Part shown: positions 36,386-47,322 of the stretch, piece after piece
How the letters are laid out: every line of letters begins with the position of its first letter
How positions within the stretch are numbered: the first letter of the stretch is position 1
NCBI GenBank assembly: GCA_030267565.1
Contig: BRXU01000022.1
Coordinates: 206,001 to 270,000 of the forward strand
From: Pleodorina starrii
Taxonomy: Eukaryota; Chlorophyta; Chlorophyceae; Chlamydomonadales; Volvocaceae
DNA: 64,000 nt
Direction: 5' to 3'
Program-made: the position numbers and the translations under genes
The notes under the pieces: generated by a model
Told to the model about the DNA's origin: nothing
The model's database searches: none
What the model saw: only the letters and a program-made list of their open reading frames with translations

Positions 36386-39300
36386 TCACTCCGGGTCGTC
36401 GGGCACCGTCTCCAGTGCGGGATGGTAGTGCACCCCGTCGCCCAGCGGCCCGTGCAGCGACGAGTCCTTGAGCCGCGGGTCGTACAGATCGTACGACATC
36501 TCGGACGAGGCGCCGCTGGCCAGCGAGTCGTTGCTGTTGCAGCGCATCAGCCGCACGAAGGCGTCAAAGTCCACCGCATCCGCCTCCACGGCCGCATCCA
36601 TCAGACTCTCCTGGACCGCCAGGTTGACCTGGGCATAGGCGGGAGTGAGTGCGTGAATGCGTGAGTTCGCGCGTGAGTGCGTGTGTGCGTGAGTGAGTGT
36701 GCGTGCGTGAGTGTGCGTGTATGTGTGGGCGTGGGATCACCCAGTCTGGGTAGGAAACATGAGACCGCAGCGATGACACACAGCAAGGACTGCCTCGCTC
36801 GCTCGCACGCACGCATGCACGATGGTGACTGCGCGGCACCAGCGGCCGACCCCCCGCTGGACTCTCGACCCGCGACGCCGAAGGGCCCAGCTGCGGGGGC
36901 CGGGCCGGGCCGTACCACGTGGAGCAGCCCCAACCCGCCACCAACCCAACCCTACGCACGCTCGCACGCACGCTCGCCAGCTCCTCACAGCCTCACACAG
37001 CCGCTCCTGGGGGCCTCGCCCTGCGCTCCGGGCGCCTTCGCACCCCCCCTCCCTCCCTCCCTCCCTCCCTCCCTCCCGGCAGCAGGTATGTCTGAGAGGT
37101 ATTGCTGGAATGTGGGTCGCCTACGGTACGTCCCTCCGCTGCGGTACCTATTTTACTACACGCCCTGTCCCAGCCCTGCTCACGCCATTTCCTTCCTCGC
37201 CCCCCCGCCCCCTCCGCCGCACCTCCTCTTCGGGCAGTTTGTCGTTCAGTGCCGCCAGCAGTTGGTCCATACTGACACGGCCGTCCGGACCCGGACCACC
37301 GCCCAGCTCCTCAAAGGCCTTACGGAGGCAGTCCAGCCACTCGGCGCGGTGGTTGGCCTGAAAGGTGCGCCAGTCCACCTGGGGGGGCGGTTGGGGGCGG
37401 TTGGGGGCAGTCGGGAGCGGCATGGGGGGGACTCCGGGACGCTCGGGAGTGGGCTCGGGCGTGGGGGAGGCGCGGCACCAAGGCGCCCGACCAACGGGGG
37501 GGGAAGGCGCGAGGGAGAAGGGGGTGGGGACAGCGCGCACGCACGCACTTTGGTTGCGCGGCCGCCGCCGCTTGGCGCGCCAGATTCGCCGGAATGTCCG
37601 GGGCTCAGGGCAGAGTGTGCTTCCGGTGACGGCGCGAGAATGCGGTGCCCCTCTCACCCCGGCCCCCCCCTTTGGGTCCGTTTTTCGCCAACGTCGCCTC
37701 GCCTCCTTGGCTGCCGCTGCGGCTCGTAGCTAAAACCCCCTGCCCGGCCCCCCCTCCCCCCCCCCGCGCCCCGGTTCCACACCTGGCTGGCAATGAACTG
37801 TGAGGCCGTGAGCCCCTCGTTGGCGCCCACCGTCACCTGCCGCAACAGGTCCTGCACCTCACTGGGCTCCAGCCGGTAGCCTGATCAGGACACAGGGGTG
37901 CGGGGGTGGGGGTGGGGCGTGGGGGGTGGGGACGGGGGGGGTGAAAGAGTGTAATGCAAGAACGAAACAGGGAATGGGGATGGGGGGGTAGGGGGTTTGG
38001 TGGGTCGGTATGCACGTGTGGCGGGCTGAGGCCCGCGAACGCTAATGGGGGAAGGGGAGAGGTGAGGAAGGGGGGGTCGTGCAGTGTGTAACGGGTAATG
38101 CGCGAGCTGAGGACCGTTTTTACCGACACACGGAGAGCGGTGTACGGCTGAGAGCACTGGTGTATCTGGAAGTCGTAGGGGTTGAGCCATTGCGGAGAAC
38201 AAAAGATGGAAGACGGGGAGGCAGGAGGGAAGGAGACACCACCACAGACAAGGGGCGGAGGGGGAGCCGACGACATGCGGTGCGGTGCGGGTCGGGTCGG
38301 TTGACCTTGCACTACAGGGACCGGGCTGCTGCTGCTGCGCCGATTTGGAAGGTGAAAAAGAAGGACGGCAACGAAAGCGGCGCGTGGTGTCAGGGTCAGG
38401 GAAGGAAAGGAAATGCGAGGGGAAGGGGGGGCACGGCACGGCGCGAGGCGACGAGTTGGGGCGCGGTGAAGCGGGCCGGCGCTGCAGCCGCCGTTGCACG
38501 ACAGGCACGAGGCATTAGGCCCTCCACCCCTCCACCCCTCAACTCTACAATGCAAAACCCTCCCTGCCTACCTCTCGCGGCCCTCACCTCCCCCTTGTTC
38601 TACCCTCCTCCTCCCCCCCAACCCACCGAGCCACTGCAGCCCCTCCGACAGCTGCTCGTACGTCAGCTCTTCCGCCTTGTCGTACTGCAGTCGCCGCATG
38701 ACCTCCTGCAGCTCCGCCGTCTTGGCGGGGTCGCCCAACAGAAGATTGAGCGCGGGGGCCTGGTGGGATTGGGTGGGTGTGTGCGGGGCGGGCGGGCAGG
38801 GGGGGATGCAAAGGGTTATAGAAAACAGCCTAAAAGACGGGTGCGAGGAGGACTGCGGCCTCAGCCCCGCCCACCCAGCCCACGCCGCCCTCTCCGCGCC
38901 GCGCCGCGCGGGAGGCCGCACGCGAGCTCTGCACCCCCCGGCAGCGCAAGAGGCGCGAGAGCCGCGTCCACACTGGGCAATGCGCACTGGGTACCCCGCC
39001 GTGCCGTGCCTCTAGCGGGTATCGCTCCCCTCCCTCCCCCCCGACCTCCCTCCCCGTCCCTACCAGGTCCCCCTGCGAGATGCCGCCCTTGTCACCGCCC
39101 GGCCCCTCCGACTGCCCCGCCACCGCCGCTGCGCCCGGGCCTGGCTGCCCCGCCGCCTCCGCTGGCCGCTGCTGCTGCTGCTGCTGACCTCCCTCCAGCC
39201 CGGCCGCTGACGCCGCTGGCTCCTGCCCCTGCCCTCCCGCCGGGCTGTCCTGCAGCCGCCCCTCAGCCGCCGCAGCCGCAACCGGCGGTGAAGCTGCAGC

Positions 39301-40159
39301 GCCGGCGCCGGTCTCCGCAGCGGAGCCGGCCGCCGCCGCCGTCGCCGCCGCCTGCGGCGGCGGCGGCGGCGGCGTCTTGTGTGCCTTGACCGTGTGTATG
39401 GCGTAGCCTGCGGGTCCGGGGAGCTGCGTGGCGCTGCCTGAGCGAGCCTCTCGGCCGCTGTGCCCGGTGCTCTTGTCGCTGTGGGCGCTGCGGTCGCCGC
39501 CGTGGGCGCTGCGCTCGCGACCCGCGTGCACGCTGCGCTCGGTGCCGCCGTGGGCGCTGACGTCCTGGGGCGTGGCGGTGCCTGGTTCCCATCAGGGCCG
39601 GGCCGGCGGAGAGCGGTGTGGTTTGGGGGTTTGGTGCAATAGTGAAAGATCCGTAGCTGGGGAAGTAGGCAGGGGAAGGCAGGGCAGGGCAGGGCAGGGT
39701 TGGAGTGCGGGCAGGCGCCGGACGGCTCCGTGTGTTGGGTGCTGTCTAGCCGGGGCGCTTTCAGCACGCAGAGGAGGAGTGTACGGGTGTTTGTGGGGTC
39801 GCGCCAAGAGAGCGTTTCGGCGCGGTTTGGGGCGTCCGGCCTCCGCTCGTGACTTGTCCAGCAGCATCCTTCCCTCCCTCCCTCCCTTCCTCCCCTCCCT
39901 CCCTCTCCCACACGGCCGTACCCGTGCCGCCGCCGCCACCAAACTGCAGGAACGCCGCATACGCTCCGCGGCCCCTGCCTCGCTCGTCCGTGGGGGTGGC
40001 CTCAATGCCACTGCCCACTGACATCGAGGACAGGTTGGCTCGGCCGCCTCCGCCTCCACCTCCACCCCCACCTCCGGCGGCGGCGAGCGACAGCTTCGAC
40101 AGCGGCGGCGCCCGTGACGGAGTGGTGGTGCCCGTGCCGGCGCCCGACTGCCGCGCACC

Positions 40160-40190
<31 letters not shown>

Positions 40191-43100
40191 CCGGCGGCGG
40201 TCTTTTCGGCGCTGCTCTGCTTGGCACTGCTGCTGCTGCCCAGCAAGCTCTTGACGGGGTTCAAAAGGGCCTTACGGACCTACGTACGCGGAAGGGAGGC
40301 GAGATGGGAGTGGGAAGCGGGATGTTGCGGCAGAGGCGGGTTTGGGGAGAGGGAAGGGGGGCCGGGCGGTTTCGGGGCGTTGAGGAAGTGTGCGTGCTCG
40401 ATTCACCGGCGCCCGGTGGCAGCTGACGAGGTAGTTAAAAGGCAGTTAGGGGTAGTTAGGTGCATCAGAAGATGGGAGGTAGCAGCGGAGCAGCTGGGCA
40501 CGTCGCACTGGAAGCTAGGGATGTGGACAATGCGGGGTTGGCGAGTTGGCCAACTGGCGGGTTGGCGGCTGGGTTTCCAGAGGGTGTGTTTCCAGAAGGT
40601 GTGTTTCCAGGGAGAGGGGAGAGGGTGTGTTTCCAGGGCGACCAATTCTCCCCCACAGGGAGGACGCACGGAGGGCGCACGGAAGATGCACCGCCCCCTG
40701 TGACGCGCACGGCCTTCGTCGCACGTCCGGGCGATCACGCACAGACCTTCTTCAGCAGGGAGCTCCGTTTGCCGCCCTCACCGCCGCCGCCGCCGCCGCC
40801 GCCCGCAACGGACCCGGCCCTGGACACGCGCCCAGTGCCCGCGACGCCACCCTCCTCCTCCTCCTCCTCCCAACCCCCAGCCGCCGCCGCCGCCGCCGCC
40901 TCGCGCTCGCCGCCGTCCTGCGGCGAGCTGCTTGTGTACGACATCTTGCCCTCGCTGTCGCCGCGCAGGCCGCTGACTGCCGCCGCCGCCGCCGCGTTGC
41001 CGCTGCTCAGCGCGTCGGCCTCTTCCAGCCCCCGGATGCTGGGCTTGAGTGACGGCGCGGCGGAGGGGGCGGTCGGCGGCAGCGGCGACGGCGGAACCGA
41101 TCCCGACGCGCCGCCCCCGCCGCGGCTCTGACGCTGCAGCGTCTGCTGGAGCGGCGTCTGCGGCAGGCGTTGAGGCGGCGGAGAGGCGGCGGCGGCCTCC
41201 GGCCGCGGCGGCGGCGGCGACGGCGGCGGCAGCGACGTGGCCGTGTTTGCAAAGGCGGAGGTGGCGCCGCTGCGCGGCGGCAACGAGAAGGTGCCGGTGG
41301 TGTCTGCGGAGGGGGCGGTGGCGCCGTCCTCGTCCTCATCCGCCTCCTGCGCATCGCAACGCAAACATAGGAAGTGGCGGCGGCGGCGGCGGCAGCCAGC
41401 GTCGCGAAAGCGTCGTTGGAGCGCCGTGCCGTACGCAGGCTCGCGCAGGCCAGGCCACCCGCGCACCGCCGCGCCAGATTTACACCCCCAAAATGGACGC
41501 GGGTAGGTAGAAGCACGCCAAACTTTCCAGCACCACCCCTCCTCACCGCAATCCCCATCCCGAACCACAATCCACAGCCATCCAGGTACCGCCGCCCGCC
41601 CTCCCCCCGTCTGCCCAGTACCCACGACGCATCACATTCCTAACTCCCTACCCCCGGGGTGTAGCAGGAGACTTTGGCATCTCGTGCTCTCAACCCCCCA
41701 CCCCCCGGCGGGCCGCTCGGGCCTGGCGGCCCCCGCAACCGCACGTGCCTGCGGCGGCGCCATGTCCTGCAAGCTGCCGACCCGTGGGTCACCCCCGCCC
41801 GCCACGCCCGCCGCCATGAGCTCCTCGTATGCCGTCTGTCGGTGTCCGCTTGTGTCCAGTGACAGGCGCTGGACCTTGCGGTGCTCCGCGCGCTGTCGGG
41901 CCACCAGGGTCAGCATGCGAAGGTAGTCGGGGCTGCCGCAGGCCGGGGGTGGTGGGGGCGCGGCCGCGTCACCGCCGCCTGGCGGGGAAGGACGCAGGGG
42001 GCAGGGGGGCAGGGCGTTATATTCTTTGTGTGCAATGCGTCGTTGGCGGCGCAGGATGCTCACGGGGAAGCAATTGGGGGCGGAGACGGGGGGAGGTTTG
42101 GCGAGGGGGCCCCGAAAGCGAGGAAGACAAGTTAGCGCGGTGGTTGCGTCTGTTGCTCCTGTTGGACGCGAACCGGCAAACGTTATTACACTCAACCGGT
42201 GCCCGGCTGTACCCAGGGCGGAAAGGCAGCCATGGGTACGGCGGTACGGCAATTGGAGGACGCGGTGGCACCCAATCCGGGTGGCGCGCTGCTCAGCAGA
42301 CACCCCCACGCCCCGCAAAATGTGACCGGGCCCTGGGACCCGGGGCCGGACGACCGGACGACTGGACGGCTGCCGCAGCATCAGAGGGCCCCCCCCGCCT
42401 GAACAACCCCACGCCCCGTCTGAACACAACCAGCGGCCCCGTCCGACCGCCCGCCTCCACGTACCTGCGCCGCCGCCGGCTCTGGGCGAGCCCCCCGCCA
42501 GCCCCGCCGCCTGCACCGGCCCGGCGCCACCTCCCGAACCCGTGTTGGCAGCGCTGGTGCTGCGCCGCGGAGGCAGCGCCGCTGCCGCCGGCGAGCCCGC
42601 CGCCGCCAAGGCCGAGAACGACTGCGGCAGCAGCCCGGCGGGCCCCGCCGTCGTCCCGGACGTCGCCGGCGCGGGAACCGGGACCGACGCCGCAGCTGTC
42701 GCCAGGGCCGTGTCCGCTGCTGGCGAGTGGATGTTGCGGTGGTGGCCGCCGCCGCCTGCATGGTAGCTGCGTTCCAGCACGCCGTGCAGCGAGCGCTCGC
42801 CCACGTTGAGCAACCTGGGGGGGGGGGGTTTCAGGGGTTTCAGGGGGGTTAGAGCGCGCGCCGCGGGTGGTGAGAAGGAAGGACGAGAAGGCAGCGAAGG
42901 GAGCTACGCACCCACGCACCCACCAGGCGTAGTGCTGCAGCGCATGGCCCGACCCCTCCAGTGCCAACCGATTCTTCATAAAGCTCATGTCCCAGGCAGT
43001 GGCTGCAGCAAGATCTTTCACAGGGCCCTTGTAGCCGCTGGAGCTGCCGCCGCGGCCGCTGCCGCCGCCAGCAGCGCCGCCGCCGCCGCCAGCGGCGGCG

Positions 43101-46100
43101 GCGGGAGGGCCGATGGGGGGGCTGGCGCCGTCGGCTCCGCCGCCGCGGCCGCTGGCGGAGCCGTCCGTGGAGCCCGACATCGGCTGGCCCTGTTGGCCCT
43201 GATGCGTCGGGGAATGTGGGAGCGGGTGCGGGGGCAGCATGGCAGACAGCGGCCGCCGAGGGAGGGGCCGGCCCGGCGGCGCCGTCGCGGGGAGGCGGAC
43301 GGCGAGATGCGGCGGCGGCGGCGGCTCCGCCGCCGCTGGCGGCGACGCCGCGTCGGCCCCTTCCTGCGCCTGCCCCTGCTCCTGTCCCTGCTGCTGCCGC
43401 TGCTGCGCCTGGCCTTCAGCTTGCCATGCCTGCAGCGGAACCGTCGGTTGGGCCTGCGGCTGCGTTTGGTCGCCCCCGGGCGCTACGGAGGTGGTGGCGC
43501 GGCCCAGCGGCCGTTTCCCCAAGTCGTGCGAGCGGCGCCGGGGCTGCTGTAGCGACGCCAGCGCGGCGGCGAGGGAACCGGCCGGCGAGCTGAGGAGGCC
43601 GCCGAGGCCGCCGCCGCCGCCGCCGCCGGCGGCTGGCGCTGGCGGCACGACCAGCCGCAGCGGCGCAAGCGCCGGCGACGGCGCCGGCGGCGGCAGTCCC
43701 AGCATCTGCCCGCGGCGCAGCGCCGCCAGCGCGTCGCCGCCGGCGTGCACCGTCGCGTGCTTGGGGGTCAGCGACGCGGCGGAGCGGAGCAGCAGGTCCT
43801 GCGCCGCCAGCTGGCGGAGGCGGCTGGTGACGGCGGCGGCACCGCCGTCGGCCGCCGCCGCCGACGGCGGCAGCAGCGAGCCCGCCACGGCCGCGGCGGC
43901 GGCGCCCTCAGGCGTGGCCTCGCCGAGCTCCGAAACCCGCCGCCCGGCGCCGCTTCCGTTCCGGCTGAGGCGCCGCTCAGCTGATGGCTGTGGTGGGGGC
44001 TGCTGAGTGCCGCCGCTGCCGCCGGCGGCGGCGGCGGCGGTTGCATCCTGTTGCTGTTGGTTGAGGTTGTTGAGCTGTTCCATGTGTCGGTTGATGAGGT
44101 CGTTGGCAATCATGTCCAGCACGGTGCGCTTGAGGGCGCTCTCGATGCCGAACTTTTGAAGCCGCTGTACGACGGTGTGCGCCAGCGGGGCGCCCTGCGT
44201 GCGCTGGTCGGACTTACCCTGCAGGTACCGGTAGGGGTGGTGGTGCGCAAGGAGGTGAGCAGATGCGCGGTGCGGGGGGAGAGGGGTGCGGAGGGAGGGG
44301 GTGCGAAGGGGAAAGGTGCGCGGTTGGATGCGAGAAGCGGTGCGGGGGGGAGGGGAGGGGTTATGCACGTATAGCGGGAGGGCCGCAGCTGGATGACACT
44401 CACAGACAACGAATACAAGGCAGCTGCAGGCCACGTAGCCACCCGTCCAGCGGGCTACTCGGGATCAAGCGCGGGAAGTGCCCTCCTTCAGAGGCCCCTT
44501 CGACGAACAGTGCGTGACTTTTGTGAAGCAGCGGCCGAGGCTGCTTGCGGCTGGCCCCCCGCCGCCGGCCCCAGCTCGCCCGTGTCTCCTGTCGCCCGGC
44601 GGCTCGACTCGTCCCCAAATGCTACCAGCAGCGAACGCCGCGTCCGCTCGGCGATGCGATTCTTCTGCGGCCCTTCCTTTTCTTTGCCCATCCACCCTCG
44701 CTGGCACGGCGCACCCCTGCCTCCACACCGCCCCCTTAACCCTCCGACCTCAGCCCCCTCCATCCCCTCCCCTCCACGACGACGACCCCAACCCGCTCCC
44801 CACACCAGGTACCCACTGTACTGTACTGACTTATTACCTGCAGCCAGGGGTGTGTGAGCGCCTGCTTGGCGGTCGGGCGCTTCGAGGGGTCCCTAGGGGG
44901 GGAGGGCGGGGGCACGAGAGGATGCAGCAAAGTGTGGGTGGGTGCTGGCCGCGATCGCCGCGAGCCGACGGCCCGTGGGCCCCACATTGGGCGTCGCAGA
45001 GGGGTTCGTGTGCGGCCCACACCCGCGCACCACACCGCACCGCACACAGAGCCCACAGGTAAGGCATCGCGCATGCAGGCGGGCAGGCGGGCAGGCACGT
45101 GCCGCGGCCCCGGATAGCGACAGCCCGTAACGGCGGCGATCTGCGGCCGAGACACTCCGCTCGGCCGCTCCCGCTCCCGCGCGTGCCCCGCCGCCACATC
45201 CCAGCAACCGCAGTACACGCCGATCTCGAACGCAGGCTTGGGATGGGCGAGGAGGAGGCTTGGTGGCGGGGACAGGGCGACAGGGCAGCCGCCAACACGG
45301 GCGCGAACGTGCGTGCCTGTGTCCGTGCTCGACCGGGCGCGGGGCGTGCATCCAAGGGCCCTCGCCCTGCCCATACCTGGCCGCACGCCCTCCTGCCCAG
45401 CCCCTCGAGCGGTAACGTGACGCAGCGCACCACTCCCCTGGCAGCGGCAGGGTCGTGATTTCCCCCGGGGTGGAAGGGCCAAGGCACGCGCGCAGTCCAA
45501 GAGCACAAAGGCCCGGCGCCACCGCACCGCACCGCACCGCGCCGCATCTCTACGGCCCCAGCGACCGCCCCGTCCCTCGACCGTCCCTCCCTCCATGGAG
45601 GCTGCCAGCGCTGCGCCAGGGCTCGACCCACGGACAGCGCACCCTCGAATCGTAAACCTAAACCTAAACCTAAGCCCCCCCAGGCTGCCCCGCCGCGGCT
45701 ACCCGAGCCGCATCACCCACTTGGCCAGCAGCGAGCGCACAAAGTCCCTCGCCTGCTCCGACACGCCGGACCACGCCCGGTGGCTGAACTTGGGCTCCTC
45801 AGTCAGGATGGCGCGCCTGCGCGGTGGGGAGGACGGCGATGTGGATGCGCAAGCGGAGCGCGCTGCGGGTGGGCAAATGGGGCGGCGATGGATGGTCGCG
45901 GCCGCGGCGGGCGGCAGGCCCCGCCAACGGAGCCGGTAAAAAACCCCGCAAACACCGTACACCAACACCCCCCCGGCGTTACAGTGGCTGCCGACAGACG
46001 CGCGATCCCGATGCCCCCCCCCGCATCATCCCCACGCGCGTGTGTGTTTGACAGTGACCTTCACGGCACGGCGCGTGGCAGGGCAGTCCCGGCCCTGCCC

Positions 46101-47288
46101 GCCCAGCCCCAGCGCCTCCAAATCCCTCGCTGCGGTTTCATCTTCATTGCCCGCAGCGCCGACCCAATATACCCAAGACGCAGGTCCGAGGGGGGCGGCC
46201 CAGGGCGACCGGGGGGCCCGGGGGACGCACCACACGAGCGACAGCGCCGGTGCGCGCGGGTTCTTGTGGTCGTCGAAGGGCACGAAGCCACACAGCAGCT
46301 GGTAGGCCATGATGCCCGCCGACCACATGTCGGAGGCGGGCTCGGTCTTGCCAGAAAGCTGCTCGGGGGCCATAAAGTGCGGACTGGAGGGAGGCGGGCA
46401 GGCGAAGGGGACGGGGGAAAGGGGGAAAGGGGGGAAAGGGGGGAGGGAAGGGTTGGGGGCAGGAAGTTGGGGCGGGTTGAGGACCGCTCGGGGGGTCATG
46501 AAGGGCGCGGTGGGTCGGAGAGGCAGGCGAGGAGCAGGCGGGGAGCAGGGAGCGGGGAGCGGGCCAGGCGCGTTGGCTCACGGAGCGCCCGGCCGGCCGA
46601 CTGGCCCGGCCAGTTTGCTTAGCGAGCACGGCGGGCCCCTGACCCTGCAAGCCGGTAAAGCGCAGCGAAGCCATATCTCCTGGCTGGCCTCATGCCGGAG
46701 CGACGCCCCCGCACCCCCCGTCCCCCACTGCCCCGGAACCCCCGCCCGTCCGCCACCACTCACGTGCCCTCCAGGCCCAGGTCCGAGCGCGGCAGCTTCT
46801 TGGGGTCAAAGAACACGGCCAGGCCGAAGTCTGTGTCGGGCGGCAGGAGCGAGGGGGAGTTCCGAAGGTCCACTCAAGACACGTGCAGACACGGTAGCAA
46901 AATCCGAGATCGCACACACCACACACACACCCCACACGGAAGAAGGGCATCTTTGCAGGTGGCTGTTGGTCCCGGCATGACGTGCCATCTCCGAATGGAG
47001 GTCGGTGTGGAGACGTGCAGGTGGTCAAGGGTGGGTGCACCAAGGAGGAAAGACGGGTGACGCGTGCGCGCGCCAGGAGTGGGTGTCTGGGTGGTTGGCT
47101 GATTCTTGACGGGCGCAATGGCACGAGGCGCAGGGGGAGCTGGGCGGCGCTCCGAGTCCCTTCACCCCTCCCAGACGCTCCCAGCCCCCAGCCCCCCAGC
47201 CCGACCCACCGATGGCCTTGACCGGCGCCTTGTCGGCGTCCGTCAGCAACATGAAGTTGCCTGCCAGGGGGAGGGGGCGGAACGTAAG

Positions 47289-47322
<34 letters not shown>

